Shown one piece after another: positions 53,470 through 64,000 of a stretch of 64,000 nt of DNA. This DNA comes from Ceratopteris richardii (Eukaryota; Streptophyta; Polypodiopsida; Polypodiales; Pteridaceae), in the NCBI GenBank assembly GCA_020310875.1, contig CM035407.1, forward strand, positions 202,964,789-203,028,788, given 5' to 3'. Position numbers and translations under genes: made by a program. The number at the start of each line of letters is the position of its first letter. The stretch's first letter is position 1. The notes beneath the pieces were generated by a model. The model did no database searches. It had not been told where the DNA came from and worked only from the letters and a program-made list of their open reading frames with translations.

Positions 53470-55062
53470 ATGAAAGCTCTGGCTAACATTGTGACTTTCC
53501 GTGCTTGCCTCGCTTCGAAATTGAGTGAGTTCCTGCACAATCGTGGGCTTTTGGCTTTTGCTGAACTGCATTGGCATAGAGTGGAATGCCATCCTTTCTT
53601 TGCACAGATCATATCTAACATTGCTGCTACTCCTGCTTCCGAAGCCTACTAGCCGATTGCTTATCTTAATCCACGTTTAGTTGTCAACATACACACCATC
53701 GCTGAATGCTTTCATCTCCCTCAGGAGCTTGTCGATGGACCTCTCTTACCAATTTCCACCATGAAAGAGCTTTTTCCACGCCACTCGTCCAACGAATTTA
53801 CCATCCTTTGTCGCCCTAAACGGGAGCGTTTCCGCCCTCCAGTTTTTAGTAGCAGCTCTTAACCTCCAAAAATGGATGTATGGCATTTCACGACCATTCT
53901 ATTCGATGATTGATGTCGTTGTGAAGGAAGCCGTTAATTTTTCTTCGTTCTTCTTCCGACGAATTCACAAAGAATGTCAAGTGGTTTCATGGAAAATGGC
54001 TAAGGGTGACATTCCTCTTGCCAGACTCCCTCAACTACTCACGTTCTTGCTCCCCATGATGCAACCCATCCATCCCCCTCCAATGAACACCCTCCTTTTC
54101 CATGAAGAATCCGTGTAGGTTTTGGAGGATGACAATGATGCGGACCTGCTATGTTTTCTTAAGGGGAAGCACCAGAAATTGAGCCCCTCCCACATTCAAG
54201 TTCAACCTTCTTCCTCTGTCCAAGTGTAGGATACTACTTCTTCTGCCAAGATTATATCTGCTCCATCGTCTCCTCAGAATCACGCCGCTCCCGATACCGT
54301 AATGAAATTGCTGACCCCAATGATTCGATGGTTCCGCCACAACCTCAATCCTAGAAAGACGTGCTCACCAAGGTCAACGAGGTTGTGCAGAGTGCAGACA
54401 ACTTGCACACCGTGGAAGAAGTCGTTGCACAGGAGTTACAATCTCTCAAGGTAACTATGTTGGCCCTGTCGTCTTTACCTCCCAAAAACCCTCCCATCTC
54501 ACAGTCCAAAGTGCTTTTGCCACTTAGCCCTCCTTCTTCACCAAAATAGTCGGTAGCCCTCGGCATTGCCAACCTCCTCCTATCCTCCCCCGATTATTCA
54601 CTGCCTTCTTCTTCCGCCATCGTTTTGGCAATTCCCTCTCGGTCCATTTCTACCCCCAGTATTTCCGACTCTGTGGCACAATTAGCCAATATTGGAACTT
54701 ATCTTCTCCGCCTATCAGAGCACCTCCCTTACCAACTCCAAGATGCTCAGCAATCCATGCGTACGGAGTATCAGTCCAAAGTTGATCTCCTGGAGGTAGA
54801 TATCGCACCTCTCCAAGAAAAAGTTCTCGTCGCCAAAGCCGACGCTGGTCTGTTGCAGGAACAGATTCAACTTTTACAAAGACAACTGACAGAGAAGGAT
54901 GCCATCGTTGCAGCCTGCGCTGACTACCATCTTAATCAAACAATCATTGATAAGGCGGACGCCATGACCGCCTTGGGCAATCTCTTAGAGACCACACGCG
55001 CTGATCTGGCTTTGGTGGAGCAAAAGGGTCAAGAAATGGCGGATTTAGCTTTACAAGCCACC
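53470..55062 (+). pseudogene. Gy2 3' ORF, second copy, interrupted by Gy1-B
   Basis: Same blocks as 44373-45967. The stops after E-E-S-V (54116) and Q-V (near 54227) are shared with copy 1, so they predate the duplication. Its own extra stops include a TAG at 53650 and a TAG near 54547. The coiled coil (54730-55062) is open and runs up to the target site CCACC at 55058-55062. Confidence 0.78.
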
Positions 55063-55679
55063 TGGTGTAGCTCAGTGATGAGTAGCACCTCCTTTGATGT
55101 CAATCAGGGAAGCCATGAGGATGGTATGAAGACCTCGAACAAGTGATGGCACAAGTGTGTGAGTGAGAAGCACACTAACATGCACACACATACACACACA
55201 CGCGCACACAAGGCAAGAACAAAGAGAGAGACAATGGAGTTCTTTAGATTTCTCAAAAGTGCTCTTACAAGTTCAATTCCACAACAAGCTAACCCCAAAA
55301 ATGAGCTCTCTAGCTCTATTTATAGTTTTTTACTAGCTTTGGCCCTGTCCAGACCTAGTGTCCGGCCTAGTTAAAAGTTAGGTTCTAAGGCCTATTTGAG
55401 GGCTCAAACGGAGTCTAAAAAATATGAAAATTGATAGGTAGGTACTTCTCATGCTCCTCAAGCTCAAGGACTCCTTGGCTTGCACAAAATGGAGTTACAA
55501 AAAGGTGGAATGGTATTTACAATGTCGTGGAGTGACTAGAATCACTATTTGGGAAATATTAATTCAGGAAAAATTGATAGGCCTATTTGCCAGATCTTCT
55601 TTGATTGCTTTGCCTGCTTGGCCCTTCTCGTTGGCTCCCTTGTCTTGTAAGTCCTTGACCGGCCTGACCACTGCCAACA
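55063..55679 (-). repeat. Gy1-B 3' LTR
   Basis: TGTTGGCAGTGG...CTACACCA on the minus strand, 617 bp, with a TATA box at 55316-55325. Its outer flank is CCACC at 55058-55062, the same site as Gy1-S uses in copy 1. Confidence 0.88.
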
Positions 55680-55695
55680 CTCCCCCCTCTCTCGC

Positions 55696-55715
55696 GTCTG
55701 TCGTCTCTAACAGAC
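55696..55715 (-). promoter_or_regulatory. Conserved pre-PPT hairpin in Gy1-B
   Basis: GTCTGTC, 6-nt loop, GACAGAC except for one G-to-A on the plus strand (AACAGAC). Same position relative to the polypurine tract as in Gy1 and Gy1-S. Confidence 0.45.
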
Positions 55716-55771
55716 CCTTGTTGAGTGGACTGTTGGATGTAGTAATTCACGACATCGCTGGCAAGGTGGTG

Positions 55772-58700
55772 CTATGATAATCTCAGTCCTTTTGCCAAAT
55801 CGGTGAGTAGGGCATCCCAGTCCACTGGCCCGAGAACCTTCGGATGTGACATACGTAGCTTGTCTGAGTGGAGAGCATGTTCTACCACAAATAACTGTAA
55901 TAGATGAGATGGTCTGGGTATGAATATCTCTGAATGATATTCCCAGAACCCCGTGATAAACATTTCCTCAAATGTTTGCTTGAAGCAGGCTGGTAGATAC
56001 TTGATACGAGCATGCCATGCATAGAAAAAGTTGATGGGTGGTGTTATGCTCATATCGTAGGCGAGATCCTAGTTGCCTTCATTGAATCCGAGAGCCGAAA
56101 GGTGAGGTTCTTTGACATTTCTAAAGGTTCTGAATGTGATCAACATTAACTCAAATATTTTGAGGCACATTTGTGCCATGATATCTGGTACATTTTTTAA
56201 TCTGACTGCCCAGTGTCGGATGGTTGAAATCATGTAGCCGACCGCGGGTTGGCCATGAGGGGGTGCTAAGTACACATAGTTTAGCCACTTTGCACATCCT
56301 TTAACTGTCAAAACTATTTTGGTGTACTCTGGCCAAGAGCTTCTTCGAAAGACAGGGCAGTAGCATGGGTTATACTTGATGTATAAAGGCATGTTATTCC
56401 AAGTGTGCACCATCTCAGGGTATGTTTCAAGCAGACGTATCCTCCAGGTAGGTTGAAATATGTTCCCGTGCGTGGCGCTTGCAGGAATGTCATCTAGTGC
56501 AAACTGTGTTGTCGAGGTTGGTTCTTTTGTTGTGCGCTACTTTATTTCAGCATTATAATCAGCCATTAATACGCAGAATGGAACATAGAAATCATCGGAC
56601 GTGCCAATCCACCGATGATGGGAGAGGTTTCTGAAGTAATCCGATTTGATGATGACTTCTTCCAATCGGGACATAGACTATATCTGGACTGCCACTCTCA
56701 TCATGGGTTGCACCAATCTTCTCTAACTTTTGCATCCATTCAGGAGCTTCAATCTCAATTGTGTCCATTCCTTCCTCTGTTTGCTTACCCCCTGGTGCAG
56801 GCATGGGTACGTATGGGTCTTCAAAAGTCTCCGCAACTTCAAATGGAACTAAGTCCTCAGGTTCCGGCTCCACAAGGGGAGAGGGTTGATGCTCATATTG
56901 AAGAACTTTATTTTGTAGTTCTTCCAGTTGTGCTCTGAGTTCTGCGACTTCTTCAGATGTGTCTGCAGCGGTTGTGACTTCTTTTGGTGACTCTTGTTGA
57001 GCTTCCAGTTGCTTTAGTAGGTCATCCCTCTCTTTTTCTAAGGCTGCGTGTGCTTCCAGGAGATCGGAGTGTGTTTCCAACACGATTTGCATATTTTCAA
57101 ATGGGATGGCCTTGAAATGCTCTGGGTCGATTTCTTGTGGTGAACCCTCCATTGCTGCTTCCAGGTTTTCTTCGTTCTATTTCTGTAGTCATTTATTTTC
57201 TTCGAGTGCTACGGACATGTGCTTTCGTAGTAAGGCGAGGTTACGTCGAAGCTTGGGATTGTCCGTTATCTGGGCGTGTAACATATCATCGAGTTGTTGT
57301 TTTTCTTCGGTATCTTGCTGGGGTGGATTGGCTACTAACTGATCATGTTGTGCCTGTAAGGTATTAAACTGCTGTTGTAATAGCCTCTTCTCCTTCTCTA
57401 AATTAATGAATCTTTATTGTAGCGTTTCATGGTTTCTGAATAGGCTCGTATGCTGAGCATCTAGGTGCTCGTAATGCTGTTGTAATTGAGACATACACTA
57501 GTACAACATATTAAATACATTATTAATAGGAGTGGATGCTGGGAAGGTGTTGAATGCTGGAGGGTAGGGGAAGGGGAAGGGGAGTGTGTATGCTGTGCTT
57601 GAGAAGGGTGAAGTGGGTGATGGGGGAATGGGAGATTGTGGGAATATGGGGGGAGGGAGAGGTGCGGAAGTGGGTGATATGTCCATGAAGTCATATGTGG
57701 ATGCGGTCGTGAGAGTGATTGTGAACATGGGAATTGTCGGTGTGGTGATGGTTGCGAAGGTATAAAGTGGTGTGTGCAGTTGTGAAAATGAACCACCAAG
57801 AAGTGTGATGGGGGGAATGGGGTTTTCAGGGGCTACAGTTAGAATTGCAGTGTCAGTGGTAGCATTTACAATAGTGGTGGTGGATTGTGAGGGTTGACTC
57901 ATAGTCTGTGCTTCGGTATGGGAAGTGGAATCTGTGGCTGTGACGGTGGTGGTGTCAGTGGTGGTAGGAGGTGAAGGTGCTGGAGTGGGAGGGGAGGGTG
58001 GTAAAGGGGGTGACGGGGGTGCACTTGAGGTATGGGCTTCATCAGTGTGATGAATGGTATGAGATGTGCCCGTGGTGGTGGATGTGGTGCCCTGTGGTTC
58101 TGATACCAAGACATTCATTTGTTTCCTTGGTCTAGGGGGATGTCTGTTGTATCGTCACACCGATCTTTGCGAGTGTGCGAGAGCGGTATGCATTGTCTCA
58201 GGTACCCCCAATGCATCAGCAATCATGTCAAGGTTTGCCCTGTATTGCTCGTCCACACTTCGTCCTCCAAGATCTGGTTCATTAGGGCCTTTCTTGCTAC
58301 CAAGGATAGTTTGTGGTGTTCTTGAACCCGGTTGATGGTATCATACAGTTGTTTTAATTGCTTCGTATAGGCAGGAGTGCCTTGAAGCTTTGGTAGGACT
58401 TCTTGTTCATATTCATGCTCTCCTTAGTCAGATGGTCCTTGTTGTTCATCCTCTTGCTCCTCTTCTGCAGTCTCCTCTTCATCTTCATCTACTTTGACTA
58501 CGTCTGTTTGACTTGGATGGGGTTGGTCCGTGACAATTTGTTGTCCGCTTACTTGCTCTGCCTCGACTTCCAAATTAGTAGCATTAATTATTCTTGTTAC
58601 CTCCTCATCCGTTAGATCCTATAGCGTGAAGCCATGAGGGAACTCCAAATCAGTGGGTATCGATGGGAACACTAGATTCAGTCCTTCCGTGCTATGCCTT

Positions 58701-59767
58701 GGTAATCTGATACTGAAAGGTTGCACTCGCCTTGGAAGTCATGGAGTTGTCTCTGGTGTCAGTGTAGCACCGCGGGCCTATGCACAGAGCATCTGAACTG
58801 CTCCCCTCATTTTCTTGGATGGAAGCCCTACGACTGATAGTCTTCGTTGAAATTCTTGCACCCTAGACCAAACAAGTGCCCTTTGAATTGGCACATCATA
58901 TGCCAAGCATCGGTAAACAATCCTTGTAAGAACACAGCATCCATAAAGTACTGACTTTTGCTTTTTATACCATCGTTGATGTGCCAAGTGTATTTGGTCA
59001 ATAATCCAATGAGGCATGTTGATTGTCAAATTGAAGGCGTCTGCTAAGTATAAATTGAACTAGATCTTCTTGGGTGGCATCGTGAATCTCTCTTGGGCAG
59101 GGAACGCGAAATGTTGCATGCACATTCGAAGGTGAATGGCAATAGTTGGTGTCATTGCCACCATGTCCTTCAATTTAGTCAGGTTCCTATTCTTCATGTT
59201 GTCTGGACCATTGTCTCTTTTTCTGTGGGGATATGCATACCTTTCATATCGAGAGCTTCTCTTACCAAATTGTTCATCAATTTGAAGCGCTTTAGTTCAT
59301 TACCTCTTGTAAGAGATGGTAGGACAAAGGTGCTATACCCCTTTTTCTCTTTACTGGGAGTGAGGGTGCTAATCAAGTATGAACACCTTAGAAAGTACGG
59401 CTTGGGTAACTGAGCTTTGAAGTAATCATATAGTCCAGCCTTCTTGCATATTGGTTTCAACCCTTCATTGTTTTGAAGCCTCTCAAACTCTCTTGTAAAG
59501 AAGTGATACCGGCCCCAGCGTCCGTTGAACTCTATTTCTACCTCCCACAAATAAGAGCCTTCTCCAATATGCCACGTCACTGAACCAATGCGAGTTTTTG
59601 TTGATTGGTGATGTGTGCCCCTGGGGAGGATTTTGAACAGGTATGTCATGTAATGCTCTCAATGCCAGTGGTCTTTCCTTCAACTCCTCCTCAATCGGGA
59701 TACTTTCAATGTCTACGATCTCAGGACTAGTGCCTGCCTGGGAGCTTGTTCCTACAGCCTCGGCCAT
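55772..59767 (-). pseudogene. Gy1-B giant 3' ORF
   Basis: It starts M-A-E-A-V-G-T-S-S-Q-A-G-T-S at 59767. The N-terminal domain occupies 59700-58780 (S-Y-L-W-E-V-E-I-E-F, F-E-R-L-Q-N-N-E-G-L, R-C-L-A-Y-D-V-P-I), then a helical and acidic part (about 58500-58150), a Pro/Ser/Thr-rich part (58118-57498), a coiled coil (57480-56850) and the conserved C-terminal domain (56640-55772). Stops and shifts occur between blocks. The length (about 1,330 codons) and block order match Gy1 15719-19935, which confirms that the ORF belongs to the family. Confidence 0.78.
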
Positions 59768-59981
59768 ATTGAAGGAACTGGTCACCAGTTCTGTGAGAAT
59801 ATACAAATGAATGTTAACATTGCAAATGGACACCAAGTGGTCATGTGTCCCCATTACAACATTAACATGAGTTTTTAGTGATAAGTTAATTAGTCAGTGA
59901 GTGCTCAGTGATTGTGGGTGTAGTTAGTGGATAAATTGTCCTATAAGCTAAATGGAAAGATGCAGTGTGAGAATGATGCAG
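59768..59981 (-). other. Gy1-B spacer between pol and 3' ORF
   Basis: About 210 bp without a frame, the counterpart of 15508-15718. Confidence 0.5.
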
Positions 59982-60634
59982 TTAGTAGGTGTAAGTGAAT
60001 TTACAAGTGGGGTCGAGGGGTGTATTACAAGCTTTGGGCAGCCAAACATTGTGGATGGCTTTCGGTTTTGGTTCTGTGGAGACTCTCAAGGGCTTTGTGA
60101 GAGTGTCTGCTTGGAAATGAGGCTTTTTAGGGACCAATTTACAAGTGATTCTACTCGTGCTCATGGGTGAATATGTGTTTGTGCGTGATGTATAAGAGTG
60201 GGTATCAGCTGTTTGAGTGAGTGAACCATGTTGTACAGGGTGTGGTCTCTGTGTATCTATTTGAGCATGCAAGCAAGCCTTAGGCACCCAAATTTGTCTT
60301 GATTGTGGGCTAGCCTTCATCGACTTCTTGGGTACCCAGATAGACTTCACTTTCATAGAAGAATTTTTGGAAGACTTCTGATTAGTGTCGTGCCGTTGAT
60401 CACTACTAGGAAGTTGAGCCAGTTGTTGTGGCTTGACCACAATAGGATGCTCGCCTTTTCGCACCCACACTTGTTTTGATGGTTGAGACACCATGCTTTG
60501 TATTTTCTTTTGGCTTTGAGCATAAGTCGTCTGCTTCTTCTACGTTTGATCTGCCTTTGGTTGTTGCATCCCTGTGGCTTTTGGAAAAGAAGGGAGTTCC
60601 ATCGTATCCTTGACCTCTTTGTTGAGATAATCAT
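59982..60634 (-). pseudogene. Gy1-B linker with W-V-P-K motifs
   Basis: 170 codons (60494-59982) with V-W-V-R-K-G, S-I-W-V-P-K-K, Q-I-W-V-P-K-A and V-W-L-P-K-A. An upstream 93-codon frame overlaps it in another phase. The counterpart of 15050-15507 in Gy1. Confidence 0.55.
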
Positions 60635-60699
60635 CCCTATGCATCACATAGTTTTGCAAGAATAGCATGGTCATCTTCATGTGTACTCCTGGAAGGACC

Positions 60700-61110
60700 A
60701 AGAGTTTGTGCCTTTCCTAGTTCCTTGAGTGCTTCATTCTCTAATTCAAGTGTAATGCGGTTCCGATTTACCCAGACCTGAAGAAGTCCACTTCTTAGGT
60801 TTAGGTTGACTGCATGATCATAGATCCAGTCTTGACCCAAGACAAAGGGCTCAATGAGATCCTCATCTTGACACACTAGTACTTTAACTATCATTAAAAC
60901 ACCTTGAATGTAGAGGGGAAGTTCCACCTCGCCTGTGCAAGGGGTTTCCACACCTCCCAACCCTATGAGATATGCTTCCACAAGATTGACATTTAAGTTC
61001 AATTCTTGACAGTAAGAAAGTTTAACTGCACTAGTGGTTGCACCTGAGTCAATCAAGGCTCTTATAGTCCTTGCACTCTTTCCTTGTCCTATCTCAAGGT
61101 TACAAAAGGA
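60700..61110 (-). pseudogene. Gy1-B second retropepsin (PR2)
   Basis: The minus strand reads L-I-D-S-G-A-T-T-S-A-V (Asp at 61050-61048, Ser intact at 61047-61045), G-L-G-G-V-E-T-P-C-T-G, V-E-L-P-L-Y-I-Q and L-G-Q-D-W-I-Y-D-H-A-V-N. The active-site triplet is complete, unlike Gy1. The lead-in R-R-P-F-V-T-L near 61100 is in another frame through a small indel. Confidence 0.82.
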
Positions 61111-61343
61111 CGTCGGTCAATTATTCTATGAGAGCTAATACCTAAAACTTCACACATAGCCATATGATATCCTAGGTTCGCATAGTCATCTGTCCTAGGC
61201 TGATCTCTACCTTGCCTTCTCAACTTCATCCTTCGGATTCACTCCAATGCTTCTACTTGTGCTTCTTCTCGAATTTGCTTTTCCTCTTCTTTATGTTTCT
61301 TTGCAGTATTGAGTCAATTTAACATCTCCTCCGTGAGGGGTTC

Positions 61344-61739
61344 TTAATATAGTTTGACTCTGCATCCACTTATGTAACTAGGGAGAACATCACCTTCGAG
61401 TGTAGCTAATTGGACTGCTCCACTAGTTGAGATCCTATCTATGATCATAGGTCCATAGCCTCTCTTCTCTAGTTTCCATGCATGTTGCTTCAAAGTGTAG
61501 ACCAAAACTAGATCTCCTGCTTTTAAGCCCTTATCCTTCACATGTGTCTCAAAATATGCTTTTTGTCTTTTCTTGGCTGCATAAATTCCTGCTGCAGCTC
61601 TCAATCGTGTTTCACCTAATCGTTCAAGATCAAAGATCCTTGAAGAGAGTTCATGGCCTGTCCAGTCATGCTCTTGTGCTACTTTCAATGTAGGTATCAA
61701 GAAGTCCAATGGTAGCACAACATTTTGGCCAAACACCAT
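61344..61739 (-). pseudogene. pol: Gy1-B integrase C-terminal region (GPY-like)
   Basis: 131 codons: M-V-F-G-Q-N-V-V-L-P-L, R-L-R-A-A-A-G-I-Y-A-A-K-K, D-L-V-L-V-Y-T-L-K, R-G-Y-G-P-M-I-I-D-R-I. A TAG at 61742-61740 separates it from the core (Gln in Gy1) and a TAA near 61346 ends it (Gln in Gy1). Confidence 0.85.
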
Positions 61740-62225
61740 CTAAAAAGGTGTGGCTTGGAGCATCGTTTTATAGGCAACTCTGTATGCCCAAACAACATGG
61801 TCTAGTTGTTTATCCCAATCAGAGCGTTTATTATTCACTAGTTTGGTCAACACATTGCACAGAATCTTATTTGTGCTTTCAGTTTGCCCATTAGGTTGTG
61901 GATGATAGGGGGCAGACTTCTTGTGTATCACCAAGAACTCTTGAAGAAGATGTTCAATAACCTCATTCAAGAAGTGAGTGCCTCTATCACTTACTAGCTC
62001 TATAGGTAGCCCGTATCTAGTGCACACATTCTCAAATAAGAACTTAGCTGTCGTTTGAGCATTGTTCTTCGTGGTGGCTTTTACTTCTACCCACTTGTTT
62101 AGATAGTTTGTGGCCACAATGATATATTCAGCATGTGAACCCTTAGCTGGGGGATTAATAGGACCGACAAAGTCTATTCCCCACTTAGAGAATGCACGTC
62201 CACCCATCATAGGTTTCAAAGGCAT
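61740..62225 (-). pseudogene. pol: Gy1-B integrase core
   Basis: 161 codons with the full triad: W-G-I-D-F-V-G-P, V-S-D-R-G-T-H-F and Q-T-E-S-T-N with 35-residue spacing between the last two. The match to Gy1 13264-13750 is close and without indels. One stop (TAG near 62249) separates it from the zinc modules. Confidence 0.9.
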
Positions 62226-62246
62226 CTCATCTTTGCGTATAGGATA

Positions 62247-63296
62247 CTAAGTTCGTTGACAGACATCACACCTCTTCACGTAGGTATATGCATCCATGTG
62301 AAGGGTTGGCCAACAAAGTCCTGCAAATAGTATTGCCTTGATCACCCAATCAGGTCCAAAATGTCCTCCTGCTACACCTTGGTGAGCAGTTTCCAATATC
62401 TTGAGGTATTCGCTCTCATGAACACATAATCTGAGGTAACCATCTTTACCACGCTTGTATAGATTATCACCAATGAGTGAGTAATCTAGGGCTTCTTGTT
62501 CCAAACTTCTTTTTCTGGCCAAAGTCATGTCTTGTGGGAATGTTTCCGTCCTTAGGAAGGCTACTAGTGGATCACTCCAATCTGGCACTATGGACACTTG
62601 ATAAAGAGTGGCATGTTCCACGGGTGGTTTAGTGCAGCATATCGAGCATTCCTTGCACAACTTATGGACATCTGCCTCCATAGTCGGCCAATGCACTCCG
62701 AGTCTCCTTAGTGTCTGTAAAGTTCTTTGCTTAGAGTAATGTTGCTCTAATGCACCCACATGTGCTAATTGCAACCATTTTGGGTACTCATCCTCTTCTG
62801 TATGCTTGTACATACTCCCTGCCCTCATATGGTACCTTTGGGCTTTTACTACCTCCCTATCTTGAGTGTTTATTACTGGGTGGTTAGGCCCGTATGTCAA
62901 TATTGGCACTAACGTTTTGGTCCACTGTGGCACAACTTCCAAATTAAACAAGTAAGCATCAGGAAGGTCATCTGATACTCCTTGTAGGGCCTCTCCAGAT
63001 GTGAGCCTAAAGAGATGGTCTGCTCTCAAATGAGTCTTTCCTTTCCTCACCACTACATCGAAGTCATATTCCATTAGCAAGAGGAACCATCTCACCAATC
63101 TACCTGTATTGCACGGTTTGTTTACCAAGTACAACAGTGCTTGATGATCAGTAAAAAATTTAAACTTATTTGCAAGAAAATAATGTCTAAACTTTTTAAC
63201 TGCATACACCATGCCTAATCCTTCTTGTTCAGTGGTGGTATAGTTTCGTTCAACTGCATTCAATTGTCTACTAGCATAGGCAATTGGAAGATCCAT
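62247..63296 (-). CDS. pol: Gy1-B RNase H part and two H2C2 modules
   Basis: A 349-codon open segment. RNase H continues with Y-A-S-R-Q-L-N, T-T-T-E-Q-E, F-T-D-H-Q-A-L and L-R-A-D-H-L. Module 1 is at 62762-62637 (H-V-G-A-L-E-Q-H ... C-S-I-C) and module 2 at 62384-62259 (H-Q-G-V-A-G-G-H ... C-D-V-C). Both are 126 bp, H-x6-H-x30-C-x2-C, with all eight ligands intact. The distance between module starts is 378 bp as in Gy1. Confidence 0.9.
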   Translation of the reverse strand: MDLPIAYASRQLNAVERNYTTTEQEGLGMVYAVKKFRHYFLANKFKFFTDHQALLYLVNKPCNTGRLVRWFLLLMEYDFDVVVRKGKTHLRADHLFRLTSGEALQGVSDDLPDAYLFNLEVVPQWTKTLVPILTYGPNHPVINTQDREVVKAQRYHMRAGSMYKHTEEDEYPKWLQLAHVGALEQHYSKQRTLQTLRRLGVHWPTMEADVHKLCKECSICCTKPPVEHATLYQVSIVPDWSDPLVAFLRTETFPQDMTLARKRSLEQEALDYSLIGDNLYKRGKDGYLRLCVHESEYLKILETAHQGVAGGHFGPDWVIKAILFAGLCWPTLHMDAYTYVKRCDVCQRT

Positions 63297-63314
63297 ATTA
63301 CCTTCACCAGTAGG

Positions 63315-64000
63315 TTATGTGAGTACACATCCAATAGCATAGTTGGATGCATCCACATGAACATGAAAAGGTTTGTTCCAATCTGGTGTAGTCAAGATTG
63401 GTGCTGAACATAATCGCCGTTTAAGCTCATTGAAGGAATTCTCACATTCATCAGTCCACTCAAAATTGGTCAAAAGTCTGTACAGAGGCTTTGCAATGAT
63501 GGCATACATGTGTATAAAACGTCGGTAATAGCCACAATGCCCCATGAAAGCTTGTACCTCCTTGACATTCTTTGGCCTAGGTAGTTCTGCAATAGCTCTC
63601 ACTTTCTCCTCATCCGTGGATATACCATTCTTTGACACTATGTGTCCTAGAATCTTGCCTTGCCTGACCATGAAAACACACTTTTCTGGGTTCAGGCAGA
63701 CTTGATATTCTCTACATTTGTCAAAGATTTGCCTGAGTTCCGGTATATGTGTCTGTCTAATGTTGGAATGAGCACAAAGATCATCGACATAGACTTCCAA
63801 ATTCTTCCTTAGGAACTCTTTAAATACATGGCACATCAGTCTCTGGAAGGTTGCAGGAGCATTGGTAAGCACAAATGGCATTACCCTAAAGGCAAATATG
63901 CCCCACTTTGTGGCAAATGCAGTCTTATGCTGGTCCTCGGGAGCAATGGCTACCTGATTGTAGCCAAAAAATCCATCAAGGAAGCTGTATACTTCCTTGC
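63315..64000 (-). CDS. pol: Gy1-B reverse transcriptase, partial
   Basis: Open from the window edge: V-Y-S-F-L-D-G-F-F-G-Y-N-Q-V, F-A-T-K-W-G, V-L-T-N-A-P-A-T-F-Q-R, catalytic Y-V-D-D at 63791-63780, C-L-N-P-E-K-C, I-L-G-H-I-V-S-K-N-G, F-M-G-H-C-G-Y-Y-R-R and the start of RNase H (V-H-V-D-A-S). It ends at a TAA near 63313 that is CAA (Gln) in Gy1. This supplies the RT half missing from Gy1. Confidence 0.92.
   Translation of the reverse strand, partial: KEVYSFLDGFFGYNQVAIAPEDQHKTAFATKWGIFAFRVMPFVLTNAPATFQRLMCHVFKEFLRKNLEVYVDDLCAHSNIRQTHIPELRQIFDKCREYQVCLNPEKCVFMVRQGKILGHIVSKNGISTDEEKVRAIAELPRPKNVKEVQAFMGHCGYYRRFIHMYAIIAKPLYRLLTNFEWTDECENSFNELKRRLCSAPILTTPDWNKPFHVHVDASNYAIGCVLT

Larger units (their letters stand above)
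52320..56775 (+). repeat. Segmental duplication, copy 2
   Basis: Same content and order as 43224-47679, with the Gy1 LTR at the same base of the Gy2 3' ORF. By eye the copies differ by a few percent and share several stop codons. Confidence 0.85.
55063..64000 (-). mobile_element. Gy1-B: long minus-strand Gy1 copy, runs off the window
   Basis: From the right edge inward: RT (Y-V-D-D intact), RNase H, two H2C2 modules, integrase core, PR2, W-V-P-K linker, 3' ORF, hairpin, PPT, 3' LTR. This is the same order as Gy1, with the RT catalytic half that Gy1 lacks. The protease 1, gag, leader and 5' LTR should lie beyond 64000. Defects here are mostly isolated stops and small shifts. Confidence 0.9.

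Noticed and set aside
45963..55062. Two independent Gy1 insertions at the same base of Gy2
   Set aside because: Shared stop codons and matching flanks show duplication of a single insertion event.

Overview
This 64-kb window looks like intergenic, repeat-dominated DNA from a large land-plant genome. Almost everything that can be recognised is a decayed, nested LTR retrotransposon. The plant-type evidence is the tRNA-Asp primer binding sites, the Ty1/copia and Ty3/gypsy domain order, a CACTA terminus and plant-style splice signals. A chromovirus fragment at 24.9-27.3 kb has an RNase H whose wording resembles the Tcn1-like clade known from mosses and lycophytes. A seed-free plant such as a fern, lycophyte or moss is therefore my guess, but the sequence does not prove it. 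I see no rRNA or tRNA genes, and the only possible host gene is a two-exon fragment at the left edge (1-416, minus).

Layout. (1) 918-4741 is a 5'-truncated copia element (Co1). Its 3' LTR lies at 20584-20814, because (2) a 15.8-kb Ty3/gypsy element (Gy1, 4742-20576, plus strand) landed exactly beside the copia polypurine tract and made the 5-bp target duplication GGGGA. (3) 20815-23209 is a microsatellite-rich remnant ending in a CACTA-type terminus, next to a relict Gy1-like LTR and leader (23212-24122, minus). (4) 24.9-33.9 kb is AT-rich and holds fragments of several old gypsy elements. (5) 33.9-36.4 kb (minus) is the 3' part of a second gypsy lineage, Gy2. It is followed by shuffled copia fragments to 39.0 kb. 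(6) A plus-strand Gy2 copy (39037-45967, tail 51835-52319) is interrupted by a short, pol-less minus-strand Gy1 derivative (Gy1-S, 45968-51834). (7) From 52320 the Gy2 integrase and 3' ORF are repeated, interrupted at the same base by a fuller minus-strand Gy1 copy (Gy1-B, 55063 to beyond 64000). Items 6 and 7 are best explained as one tandem segmental duplication of a Gy2 locus that already carried a Gy1 insertion, followed by deletion of pol in one copy.

The most interesting system is the Gy1 family. Comparing the copies gives the order: LTR, tRNA-Asp PBS, long leader with a TCGCGA-rich minisatellite, a long gag (about 1,170 codons) with three short-spaced zinc knuckles, protease 1, RT, RNase H, two tandem H2C2 zinc modules of identical spacing, the DDE integrase core with a GPY-like tail, a second retropepsin-like domain, a linker with repeated W-V-P-K motifs, a 1,300-1,400-codon 3' ORF, a conserved hairpin, the PPT and the LTR. 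The duplicated zinc module, the post-integrase protease and the giant 3' ORF are all present in two copies on opposite strands, so they belong to the family and are not accidents of one copy. No copy here is intact. Gy1 carries an inversion plus deletion that removed the RT catalytic half, Gy1-S lacks pol, and Gy1-B has scattered stops. Many stops are C-to-T changes at Gln or Arg codons, as expected from deamination of silenced, methylated DNA.
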